A stretch of DNA of 12,668 bases, taken from NCBI GenBank assembly GCA_026395275.1, contig JAPLZA010000085.1, positions 1 through 12,668 on the forward strand, given 5' to 3'. Position numbers and translations under genes: made by a program. Of the stretch, positions 1 to 5,302 are shown piece by piece (the stretch's first letter is position 1; every line of letters starts with the position of its first letter). Source of the DNA: Candidatus Staskawiczbacteria bacterium. Lineage in GTDB: Bacteria; Patescibacteriota; Minisyncoccia; Minisyncoccales; Staskawiczbacteraceae. Under the pieces are notes generated by a model, which saw only the letters and a list, made by a program, of their open reading frames with translations, did not search any database and was not told where the DNA came from.

Positions 1-1
1 A

Positions 2-49
2 GGCGGTGGCAAAACAAATGATGCGAGCGATGAAATGCTAGGCTTATAA
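2..49 (+). CDS. possible 3' end of a gene entering from the left
   Basis: A plus-strand frame is open from base 2 to a TAA at 47-49 and would encode the C-terminus GGGKTNDASDEMLGL. Its stop region overlaps the end of the minus-strand gene at 44-883, a tail-to-tail layout common in compact genomes. Fifteen codons are too few to prove coding or name a family. If the neighbour is a restriction enzyme, a partner methyltransferase is one possibility, but nothing here shows it. Confidence 0.2.
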   Translation, partial: GGGKTNDASDEMLGL

Positions 50-883
50 TTTACGTATTAAATCTTTCCAATCTTTATCAGAATTATGCAATTTGCCTAC
101 CGATTTCACATATCTATGACCATTACTGAATTCCTGACCAGGAATGCTCGTAACTTTCTCCAATTCTTCCGCATAGGCAAATCCGCAAATCCAAACTGGG
201 ATTTTTTCTATTTTCAAAATCTTTTTAAAATTAACGTGTTCGTCAAGAAACTTTCTAACCTTTCCAAAAAATGAATGACCTCTTAATATTCTGAATAAAT
301 GATCACTAGGTAGTCCTACTCTAGCAAAGATATAAACATCACTTTTCCTTTCTGGAAGTTCAAATTCATTAGAACCTAAAACAAGAAAAGCATTTTTCAT
401 TTTACTAGCCTTTACACCCACTCCAAGTTTGGGCCTTCTAAATACTCCTTTATCTCTAATTTGATCAAAGTCTTGGGGAGTTATTTCTTCGGGGTGGACC
501 TTTTCATCCAATTTTATATCGGTACTAAATTTTTTATGCAAGAATGTTTTAATTGCATGCTCTGCAAGAATACCTAATATTACGTCATCAGCAGCTTGAA
601 CCTCTGTTCTTTGCCCTCTTATGCCATTTAAAGAAAGCCCACCGTAAACCATTTTTATTGCAAACTCAAAACAAACTTCATATTCTTCTATCGATAAGTT
701 AATGGTTCTGTTTTCTTTAAGGCTTTTCCAAATAATTAAATCGTTTTTATCAAAATACCATCTCCTATTAATTTGTCGTCCTTTGATCTCTTCGCTAAAC
801 TCATGATAATTTTTAAAATCTTTTTCGGGTATCTCAATAAGTTTTATAGCCTCTTTTTTAGTTATTAAATTTTCTTGTGGCAT
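44..883 (-). CDS. HTH protein with possible PD-(D/E)XK nuclease domain
   Basis: This 279-aa protein is not firmly recognised. Residues 5-55 (LITKKEAIKLIEIPEKDF, then R40-R41-W42-Y43-F44 and D48) resemble an excisionase/MerR-type winged helix-turn-helix that binds DNA. Residues 100-195 resemble the core of a type II restriction enzyme: E108 in a helix (ILAEHAIKTFL), acidic D138/D140, then a strand ending GVGVKAS (K158), and SDVYIFARVGL near 180-190. The usual acidic residue two before the lysine is G156, so the catalytic site is either variant or misread. There is no signal peptide or membrane segment. The ATG at 881-883 has no clear SD, but a promoter lies about 20 nt upstream inside repeat copy 1. 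The gene is a single unit that converges on a possible plus-strand gene at its 3' end. A DNA-binding or nuclease function is inferred. Confidence 0.7.
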   Translation of the reverse strand: MPQENLITKKEAIKLIEIPEKDFKNYHEFSEEIKGRQINRRWYFDKNDLIIWKSLKENRTINLSIEEYEVCFEFAIKMVYGGLSLNGIRGQRTEVQAADDVILGILAEHAIKTFLHKKFSTDIKLDEKVHPEEITPQDFDQIRDKGVFRRPKLGVGVKASKMKNAFLVLGSNEFELPERKSDVYIFARVGLPSDHLFRILRGHSFFGKVRKFLDEHVNFKKILKIEKIPVWICGFAYAEELEKVTSIPGQEFSNGHRYVKSVGKLHNSDKDWKDLIRKL

Positions 884-904
884 AATTTTATGATTAATAC
901 TTTT

Positions 905-933
905 ACTTTATTCCTAAAAGGGGACATTTTCAA
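905..933 (-). promoter_or_regulatory. promoter of the HTH/nuclease-like gene
   Basis: On the minus strand, TTGAAA (928-933), a 17-base spacer and TAAAGT (905-910) form a sigma70-type promoter ending about 20 nt before the ATG at 883. It overlaps the end of the 179-bp repeat copy 1, and copy 2 has the matching promoter at the same place. Confidence 0.55.
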
Positions 934-1085
934 TGGTTCGACTTATTTTCCTTCACCTCCACTTTAATTTTCCAGGTTGTCGCTCGACAACCTAACCATT
1001 ACAAAAACCATTACAGAACAAAAACCATTACAGAAAACCCCAGGTTAATGAGTATTAACCTGGGGTTTTATTTCTCAAACAATAA
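907..1085. repeat. 179-bp direct repeat, copy 1 (terminator + palindrome + promoter)
   Basis: This segment matches 1673-1851 with about 8 differences and no gaps (offset 766). It fills the space between the NYN gene and the next gene. In gene-sense order it holds a strong hairpin terminator (1038-1065), three short AACCATTAC-type direct repeats (about 995-1031 on the plus strand), a perfect palindrome AGGTTGTCG-CT-CGACAACCT (974-993), and most of a promoter (905-933). It is therefore a complete inter-gene regulatory module. Confidence 0.9.
1038..1065 (-). terminator. intrinsic terminator after the NYN gene
   Basis: A 12-bp perfect stem CCCCAGGTTAAT / ATTAACCTGGGG with a 4-base loop is followed by a short T-run on both strands, so it could work in either direction. 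It lies about 60 nt past the NYN stop codon. The stem-loop core recurs at 1805-1830 and, inverted, at 12306-12327. Confidence 0.75.
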
Positions 1086-1126
1086 GGTATAATCTGCTAT
1101 ACTAAAAATGTATCACCAATGGAAAG

Positions 1127-1654
1127 TCAGCCCTTCAAGGTTTCGTCCTTGTGGGGCTCTTTCTTTTTATAAGATAACTTTATTTCCAAATCATTCATGT
1201 GTCGTAAGTATGGTCTGAATATGTCCCACTTTAGCAACGCAGAGAATTTAAAACGATTTGGAATCATAATATTTTTCAGCTTTCCCTTTTCCAACAAATA
1301 TTGAGCTAAACAATAAAAATCTCCGTCACCGCTCACGATAACCGCTTTACCATAATTTGGATATTCAATCATCGCCTGCAAAACTAATTCTGCATCACAA
1401 TTTCCCTTTAACGTTCCATCTCTATACATAAGCGTTGGTTTAAAAATACAGACAAAACCGGCCTGTTGTAATGCTGTGTATAAATCATTATTACCGCTAA
1501 CAAAACCTAAAAATAAAAATGCTTTTGTAACGCCGTATTTTTCTCTGAGATATATCCTGTATTTTTCCCAATCTAATTTCCATCCAAGCTCCCGAATGCT
1601 TAGATTAAGGTTTTGACTATCTATAAATGCAAAATTATTTTCTTTATTTATCAT
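1127..1654 (-). CDS. NYN domain protein (LabA/DUF88 family, predicted RNase)
   Basis: This 175-aa protein has a PIN-like NYN fold. FIDSQN gives D12 and N15, GNCDAEL gives D87, and VIVSGDGDF gives D110 and D112. These are the conserved acidic residues that bind metal in this predicted RNase family, so a cytoplasmic RNA-cleaving role is likely, with target unknown. The frame is open 15 codons further up, but that start would place the promoter's -35 box inside the gene. The ATG at 1652-1654 has AAGAAAG just upstream and matches where the family's N-terminal strand begins. The gene is monocistronic, bracketed by the two 179-bp repeats, and ends with TGA. The basic tail (KKKEPHKDE) lies outside the domain. 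Confidence 0.88.
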   Translation of the reverse strand: MINKENNFAFIDSQNLNLSIRELGWKLDWEKYRIYLREKYGVTKAFLFLGFVSGNNDLYTALQQAGFVCIFKPTLMYRDGTLKGNCDAELVLQAMIEYPNYGKAVIVSGDGDFYCLAQYLLEKGKLKNIMIPNRFKFSALLKWDIFRPYLRHMNDLEIKLSYKKKEPHKDETLKG

Positions 1655-1670
1655 ATACTTTCTTGTCTTA

Positions 1671-1699
1671 ATTTTATTCCTAAAAGGGGACATTTTCAA
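1671..1699 (-). promoter_or_regulatory. promoter of the NYN gene
   Basis: TTGAAA (1694-1699) and TAAAAT (1671-1676) are separated by 17 bases on the minus strand, each matching the sigma70 consensus at 5 of 6 positions. The predicted start lies about 10 nt before the ATG. It sits at the same place in repeat copy 2 as the 905-933 promoter does in copy 1. Confidence 0.65.
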
Positions 1700-1851
1700 T
1701 GGTTCGACTTATTTTCTTTTACCTCCACTTTAATTTTTCAGGTTGTCGAGCGACAACCTGACCATTACAAAAACCCTTACAGAACAAAAACCATTACAGA
1801 AAAGCCCAGGTTAATGAGTATTAACCTGGGGTTTTATTTCTCAAACAATAA
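1673..1851. repeat. 179-bp direct repeat, copy 2
   Basis: This is the second copy of the module at 907-1085. It contains a stem-loop at 1805-1830, short AACC(A/C)TTAC repeats, the palindrome TCAGGTTGTCG-AG-CGACAACCTGA (1738-1761), and most of the NYN promoter. The palindrome's two-base centre is AG here and CT in copy 1, i.e. the reverse complement. The repeat ends at the A-tract of the next unit's terminator. Confidence 0.9.
1805..1830 (-). terminator. second stem-loop behind the secreted-protein gene
   Basis: CCCAGGTTAAT / ATTAACCTGGG with a 4-base loop is the copy-2 version of the 1038-1065 hairpin. On the minus strand the following T-run is weak (TTTTCTG). It probably backs up the terminator at 1846-1884 rather than acting alone. 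Confidence 0.5.
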
Positions 1852-1884
1852 AAAAACCCAAAGATTACTGCATCTTGGGTTATG
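1846..1884 (-). terminator. terminator of the secreted-protein gene (39-bp duplicated unit, copy 1)
   Basis: On the minus strand, AACCCAAGAT-GCAGTA-ATCTTTGGGTT (one bulged base) is followed by seven T's. The 39 bases 1846-1884 are identical to 4256-4294, where they terminate a different gene pair. The two copies are therefore a repeated terminator module. Confidence 0.85.
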
Positions 1885-1898
1885 GACATGTCGCGAAA

Positions 1899-2477
1899 CT
1901 ATTTTACTGCTTTGCGTGGGAGAATAAACACCCACTTATAAAACCAGTTGTTGGCAGAACAAAAACTCTCGAAATAGGGAGCAAGCAGAAGATTGCTGTT
2001 GTGTTCCTCCACATCAAATACTGCCAAATAATCGCCAGAACTGAAAACAGAACTGCAAATCGGCTTCATTCCAATAATGAACCCTGTTTCATGGTGCTGA
2101 AATTTATACTGTAAGCGCAGTTGCGGGCCAACTTCGGCGGGGCAAAGTTGCAAACCAAGCTGTTGAGCTTTGGCATAAACATCTTTGCGATCAGCTCCAT
2201 CTTTGAAACCAAGTTCGGCAACAGTTACCGCCACAAGGTCCACCTCTGTTTCTTTGGTGGCAACAGTAAACTCGGGCTTGCCCAACATGTTTCTGACGCC
2301 TTCGGCTGCAAACCCGTTTTCCTTGAGGGCTTTGTAGAAGTCTTCGCCGGTTTTAAGGCCCGTGCCAAGCTTAATGGTTTGCCACACCGTGCGGGCAACC
2401 CCAACATCTCCGGCTGTGGCCAAGCTGGCCATCATGAAAAAAATCACTACCTTCATAACTGCCAATTTCGCTTTCAT
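1899..2477 (-). CDS. secreted protein of unknown function
   Basis: This 192-aa protein starts with a clear signal peptide: basic MKAK, hydrophobic core to about residue 20, and cleavage likely after ATA (residues 20-22). The mature part has TIKLGTGLKTGEDFYKAL (34-51), ETEVDLVAVTVAELGFKDG (76-94) and LCPAEVGPQLRLQY (111-124). I recall similar strings from uncharacterised Parcubacteria proteins, but I know of no function. Cysteines at 112, 141 and 173 could form disulfides. The ATG is supported by GAAAGGA about 7 nt upstream. The gene is monocistronic, with a promoter at 2522-2549 and a terminator at 1846-1884. It is the last unit of the five-unit array and is probably exported to the cell surface or outside. 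Confidence 0.82.
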   Translation of the reverse strand: MKAKLAVMKVVIFFMMASLATAGDVGVARTVWQTIKLGTGLKTGEDFYKALKENGFAAEGVRNMLGKPEFTVATKETEVDLVAVTVAELGFKDGADRKDVYAKAQQLGLQLCPAEVGPQLRLQYKFQHHETGFIIGMKPICSSVFSSGDYLAVFDVEEHNSNLLLAPYFESFCSANNWFYKWVFILPRKAVK

Positions 2478-2492
2478 TTTTTGTTCCTTTCG

Positions 2493-2549
2493 TTAAATTG
2501 TCAGTGAGCAACGTTAACTTTACACTAATCCTAATTACAATTTTGTCAA
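2493..2549 (-). promoter_or_regulatory. duplicated promoter/leader module A, copy 1
   Basis: These 57 bases are identical to 3633-3689. On the minus strand they contain TTGACA (2544-2549), a 16-base spacer, TAGTGT (2522-2527) and about 29 bases of 5' leader. Copy 1 drives the secreted protein and copy 2 drives the 175-aa/151-aa pair. The -35 box follows directly on the upstream unit's terminator T-tract. Confidence 0.7.
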
Positions 2550-2550
2550 T

Positions 2551-2577
2551 AAAAAACCCTGCGAGGTTGTCGCAGGG
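2551..2577 (-). terminator. terminator of the 175-aa/membrane-protein pair
   Basis: CCCTGCGA / TCGCAGGG form an 8-bp stem with a 5-base loop, followed on the minus strand by six T's. It lies 33 nt past the stop of the membrane-protein gene. The T-tract merges into the TTGACA of the next promoter. Confidence 0.88.
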
Positions 2578-2609
2578 ACGGAAGAACAATACTGGCTATT
2601 TTTTGTTTT

Positions 2610-3065
2610 TTAATACTCTAACCAGTTATCAAGAATTAATACTCGTAGACAAAAACCTGGAATCGCACCAATCCACCCAACGATAAAACCAAAATTGGTA
2701 ACGGTTTTAGTGGCAGATAATATATGGTCGTCTAGAATCGCGAACCCTATAAAACCAACCGCCAGAAAAACAAAAAATACAGTGGATGCAAAAATTCTTA
2801 CGAAGGTGTTGTTTATAATCACTTTGGCGTTGTCTTCTGCCCCCATTTTCTTCTTGCAAAAAGCCGAACTGTTAACAAGGGCTACCGCCACCGCCAGCGC
2901 CAAGCTTGCAACGAATATTCCAAGTCCTACAAAAAAATCTGTCCAGATAGTAGGAATTCCCCAAATTCCCTTTACCAGCCCAAAAAAGATTATGAAAAAA
3001 GATAAGATAACTCCAACCCGAGCAATATTGCAACAAATATTTATTCGATTGCTATATTTACTCAT
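2610..3065 (-). CDS. small integral membrane protein, four helices
   Basis: This 151-aa protein has four predicted membrane segments, at about residues 13-34, 41-65, 88-111 and 122-144. A charged cytoplasmic-type loop lies between the second and third (CKKKMGAEDNAK, 70-81). No family was recognised and no catalytic motif is visible. The ATG is preceded by AAGAAAGCGAGGTG, the same 14-base SD module that precedes the gene upstream (3618-3631). It is the second gene of a two-gene unit, starting 20 nt after the 175-aa gene ends, so the two products may act together. Terminator at 2551-2577. Confidence 0.75.
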   Translation of the reverse strand: MSKYSNRINICCNIARVGVILSFFIIFFGLVKGIWGIPTIWTDFFVGLGIFVASLALAVAVALVNSSAFCKKKMGAEDNAKVIINNTFVRIFASTVFFVFLAVGFIGFAILDDHILSATKTVTNFGFIVGWIGAIPGFCLRVLILDNWLEY

Positions 3066-3085
3066 CTTGCACCTCGCTTTCTTGT

Positions 3086-3613
3086 TTATTCTGCAAACTG
3101 CTGAGAATCGTCGCCACCACCATTGATTTGTCTTTTTACTTCCTCGACAGCAGTCTCTCCTTTTTCTGTTAAAGAAACCGTTGTTTGCCCAGAGGCATCC
3201 TTTTTAAGTTCCACAAATCCGGCTTCGGCCATCATTTGCGAATATGACTTGACGGGAATAAAATCAAAGGCTCCTTCGCCAGAGCATTGGAATAACTCAT
3301 TAAGGTATTCGCAAAAAGCCAAAGAAACGGCGTTGGCCTCTTCATATATGTTCAGATGGGCTTCGCTGGCATTTCTTGTAGCTGCGTCGTGAAGAATCTC
3401 GACAGCAATTGGATAAAGGACATCGAAATCCCCGGCAGTCAATATGCTACCGTCCCAATCAGCGGAAGCACGGCGCGTTAATTCCGCCGGCAACTGATCT
3501 TTCAGAAAACACTCAAAAAACACCAAGGCCTCTCTGTTGCCTGCTTTCTGAATTCTTTGGTGCAATTGACTCATAAACTCGTTAAAATCAACCTCTTTGT
3601 TGACGAATGGCAT
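3086..3613 (-). CDS. hypothetical protein with a possible C-terminal winged-helix
   Basis: This 175-aa soluble protein has no signal peptide or membrane segment. Residues 1-110 are mostly helical by composition. Residues 120-160 (YSQMMAEAGFVEL, then QTTVSLTEKGE) have the helix-then-hairpin pattern of a winged helix-turn-helix wing, so DNA binding is possible but unproven. The tail ends NGGGDDSQQFAE. No family was recognised. The start is set by AGCGAGGTG a few nt upstream. It is first in a two-gene unit with the membrane protein, transcribed from promoter module A copy 2. Confidence 0.72.
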   Translation of the reverse strand: MPFVNKEVDFNEFMSQLHQRIQKAGNREALVFFECFLKDQLPAELTRRASADWDGSILTAGDFDVLYPIAVEILHDAATRNASEAHLNIYEEANAVSLAFCEYLNELFQCSGEGAFDFIPVKSYSQMMAEAGFVELKKDASGQTTVSLTEKGETAVEEVKRQINGGGDDSQQFAE

Positions 3614-3632
3614 GACACACCTCGCTTTCTTA

Positions 3633-3689
3633 TTAAATTGTCAGTGAGCAACGTTAACTTTACACTAATCCTAATTACAATTTTGTCAA
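3633..3689 (-). promoter_or_regulatory. duplicated promoter/leader module A, copy 2
   Basis: Identical over 57 bases to 2493-2549 (offset 1140), with TTGACA at 3684-3689 and TAGTGT at 3662-3667 (16-base spacer). It transcribes the 175-aa and membrane-protein genes. Confidence 0.7.
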
Positions 3690-3704
3690 CCAAAAATTTC
3701 GAAA

Positions 3705-3739
3705 ATAAAAAAGCTCGGGAAGATGGTGACTTCCAGAGC
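3705..3739 (-). terminator. terminator of the 131-aa gene
   Basis: On the minus strand, GCTCTGGAAG pairs with CTTCCCGAGC (one mismatch) around a 7-base loop and is followed by TTTTTTATTTTC. It lies about 24 nt past the stop codon at 3763. Confidence 0.8.
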
Positions 3740-3762
3740 ACGTTGCAAACTAACTGCTAGAG

Positions 3763-4158
3763 CTAGGGTTTTTCGTCTTCGGCAAGGAGCTCTTGGTCCG
3801 GAAAAATCCGAGCCTGTTGACCAATAGACAGTATGGCAAAAAGTTCTTGAAGAACCGTCATGGGTGCAAAGTATTCTCCAAACCTTGTGTGCGGTTCCGC
3901 GCACGCATTATCAAGCACCATGGCTTGAGCGCACTTAACCGTTATCCTCAGTTCGATAGTGTAGGTTCCATAGGTTTGGTCCAGCTTGCAACCCTCAATC
4001 CTTACCAATTCAATGGGGTGACAGCCATGCATGCGATCTTGGTATTCCTTCGCGGGTTTCAGGCTCTTTACCTTCTCGTGCAACTTCGTCACAGCCTTTG
4101 GACTTACGCCCATAACCTTGACCAACATTACCATGTCACTACCAGTGCCTTTGCTCAT
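3763..4158 (-). CDS. hypothetical 131-aa protein
   Basis: I do not recognise this soluble protein. Residues 10-35 (VMLVKVMGVSPKAVTKLHEKV) look helical. Residues 48-77 (HPIELVRIEGCKLD, TYTIELRITVKC) look like paired beta strands. C46, C57, C76 and C86 are spread out without a metal-ribbon pattern. The frame is open 20 codons further up, but the ATG at 4156-4158 has AAAGGA just upstream. The longer form would run through two leader hairpins and almost reach the -10 box. It forms a one-gene unit with its own promoter and terminator. Confidence 0.72.
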   Translation of the reverse strand: MSKGTGSDMVMLVKVMGVSPKAVTKLHEKVKSLKPAKEYQDRMHGCHPIELVRIEGCKLDQTYGTYTIELRITVKCAQAMVLDNACAEPHTRFGEYFAPMTVLQELFAILSIGQQARIFPDQELLAEDEKP

Positions 4159-4173
4159 GCGTTCCTTTCTTGG

Positions 4174-4188
4174 CGGAATACTATTCCG
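4174..4188 (-). promoter_or_regulatory. inverted repeat next to the SD of the 131-aa gene
   Basis: CGGAATA / TATTCCG is a perfect 7+7 inverted repeat around one central base, in the 5' leader just upstream of the SD AAAGGA. It could be a dimer-binding operator or a leader structure that affects ribosome access. No regulator is identified. Confidence 0.45.
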
Positions 4189-4203
4189 TCCATTTTGTTT
4201 TGC

Positions 4204-4220
4204 CCTTGAACCTTTCAAGG
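4204..4220 (-). promoter_or_regulatory. leader hairpin of the 131-aa gene
   Basis: CCTTGAA / TTCAAGG form a 7-bp stem with a 3-base loop, starting a few bases after the predicted transcription start. With the repeat at 4174-4188 it gives this gene a structured leader of about 65 nt, the most structured of the array. Confidence 0.45.
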
Positions 4221-4230
4221 TGCTGACTTT

Positions 4231-4258
4231 ATATTAGCCAGACAACGAAAAAAGTCAA
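4231..4258 (-). promoter_or_regulatory. promoter of the 131-aa gene
   Basis: TTGACT (4253-4258), a 16-base spacer and TAATAT (4231-4236) on the minus strand. The -35 box overlaps the end of the neighbouring terminator module (4256-4294). Confidence 0.65.
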
Positions 4259-4294
4259 TAAAAAAACCCAAAGATTACTGCATCTTGGGTTATG
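4256..4294 (-). terminator. terminator of the lipoprotein unit (39-bp duplicated unit, copy 2)
   Basis: Identical to 1846-1884: a bulged AACCCAAGAT / ATCTTTGGGTT stem followed by seven T's on the minus strand, about 13 nt past the lipoprotein stop codon. Confidence 0.87.
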
Positions 4295-4306
4295 AGCTCA
4301 GCGCCC

Positions 4307-4645
4307 CTATCTTTTTGAGCCGATGAACCGAGGGTCGATGACATCGCCTCTGGCAACTTTTGCAAAACCGAAATTGTCGTTTGCGGTTTCCACTATGTTG
4401 GTTTTGTTGCCCGCAACCTGAACAGTATCGTGAATCACACAACTTCCATCAACAGTCCGGAAGGTTCCGGAAGTCCGCAAAATGCAGTTTGACGCCTGGT
4501 CGCCAATGTTAATGGCTGAAGCGCCTCTGTTGACCAACTGCTGTTGTTGCTTTCCGTCATCTGTGGTCTCGCATGCCGTTAAGCAAGCAAGGCACAAACC
4601 CGCTATCGCGCAAATCGTTGCCAAACAAATCGACTTCTTTTTCAT
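4307..4645 (-). CDS. small lipoprotein
   Basis: This 112-aa protein begins MKKK followed by a hydrophobic stretch and a lipobox LTAC. That predicts signal-peptidase-II cleavage and lipid attachment at C25, placing it on the outer face of the membrane. The mature 88 residues include a Q-rich linker (KQQQQLVNRG) and then a beta-rich region with C54 and C69 (SNCILRTSGTFRTVDGSC). No family was recognised. GAGGAG lies 8 nt before the ATG. It is second in a unit with the phosphatase-like gene, 15 nt behind that gene's stop codon, and is followed by a strong terminator. Confidence 0.78.
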   Translation of the reverse strand: MKKKSICLATICAIAGLCLACLTACETTDDGKQQQQLVNRGASAINIGDQASNCILRTSGTFRTVDGSCVIHDTVQVAGNKTNIVETANDNFGFAKVARGDVIDPRFIGSKR

Positions 4646-4660
4646 GACTTTTGCTCCTCT

Positions 4661-5176
4661 CTAGTCTCGCTGGCCGGAACCACCAAATGGATTTGGAATT
4701 GTGTTCCGGTTAGCATTTTCACAACTGACAATGCCGGCTTGTCCCGGCTGGAAAACCTGGTCAACCTCTTTGATGATTCTGTGGTTACCCAAGACGTCCC
4801 AAATGAAAACCCGGGGCACCTTCTGGGCAAACTCCAGCTCCATCACCAGAATCAGAACGTCTGACTCCTGTTGGTTTGCCAGAGCAATTTTAAGAATCGC
4901 TTTTACTTTTTCGTCTGAAGAATTGTCGTGATCATACTTGGTTACAATGACGCGCTCTTCGGCCTGAACTTGTCCGCCAATCTTACTTATCGCTTTTCCC
5001 AGTAATTCTGCTGTTGCTGAAACACTCGGTTCTTTCCCTTCCGGCATCGCGATGATGCGGAATGTTTTTCCGCCAGAAAAAGAAACTGCCTCTTTTGCCA
5101 AACGCTCCATTAATGCAGCGTCAACTGTCGATACCCGCGCAGGAACCGATATAAGATGCTTAAAAAGCATATTCAT
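4661..5176 (-). CDS. degenerate histidine-phosphatase-like protein
   Basis: This 171-aa soluble protein has two stretches that resemble SixA/phosphoglycerate-mutase-type histidine phosphatases. LISVPARVSTVDAALMERLA (8-27) is like the segment after the first strand. DVLILVMELEFAQKVP (106-121) followed by GQAGIVSCE (145-153) is like the segment carrying the second catalytic histidine. The N-terminal RHG motif is absent, and E113 stands where THLE-type sequences have histidine. If it belongs to the family it is probably inactive or repurposed. The assignment rests on remembered sequences and is tentative. The start is set by GAGGAG 6 nt upstream. It is first gene of a two-gene unit with the lipoprotein. 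Confidence 0.7.
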   Translation of the reverse strand: MNMLFKHLISVPARVSTVDAALMERLAKEAVSFSGGKTFRIIAMPEGKEPSVSATAELLGKAISKIGGQVQAEERVIVTKYDHDNSSDEKVKAILKIALANQQESDVLILVMELEFAQKVPRVFIWDVLGNHRIIKEVDQVFQPGQAGIVSCENANRNTIPNPFGGSGQRD

Positions 5177-5191
5177 GGTTGTCTCCTCTCT

Positions 5192-5239
5192 TTGTAAATG
5201 AACTTAATTAAACATTACTTCTTTTTTGTTTTTTGTCAA
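5192..5239 (-). promoter_or_regulatory. duplicated promoter/leader module B, copy 1
   Basis: 48 bases matching 5961-6008 with two differences (offset 769). On the minus strand, TTGACA (5234-5239), a 16-base A-rich spacer and TAATGT (5212-5217). It drives the phosphatase-like/lipoprotein pair. Confidence 0.65.
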
Positions 5240-5262
5240 TCCTTCGACGAATTCAGGACAAA

Positions 5263-5287
5263 TAAAAAAGCCACTTTAGTTGTGGCT
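5263..5287 (-). terminator. terminator of the TrpC-like gene
   Basis: AGCCAC / GTGGCT form a 6-bp stem with a 7-base loop, followed by TTTTTTATTT on the minus strand, 16 nt past the stop codon. Unlike the other array junctions, about 23 bases separate this from the next -35 box. Confidence 0.85.
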
Positions 5288-5302
5288 CGAAGATACTGCA
5301 CT

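Noticed and set aside
915..933. The segment with AATGTCCCC at the repeat ends as an insertion-sequence terminus
   Set aside because: It reminded me of transposon ends, but no transposase, target duplication or matching inverted end is present.
974..993. Palindrome with GTTG..CAAC as an integron attC site
   Set aside because: It has no attC-type spaced core boxes, no integrase is seen, and no copies of it occur in the array at 1.85-6.0 kb.
995..1035. Three AACCATTAC-type short repeats as a possible CRISPR
   Set aside because: The units are far too short and have no regular unique spacers; they are part of the 179-bp repeat.
1086..1106. Plus-strand TATAAT/TATACT as a promoter
   Set aside because: No -35 box lies at a suitable distance, and transcription would run antisense into the NYN gene.
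2121..2507. Plus-strand open frame of 128 codons opposite the secreted-protein gene
   Set aside because: It is the antisense of a gene with signal peptide, SD, promoter and terminator on the minus strand, and the plus frame has no SD or recognisable protein.
3793..4209. Plus-strand open frame of 138 codons opposite the 131-aa gene
   Set aside because: The minus-strand gene has promoter, SD and terminator in proper order; the plus frame has none.
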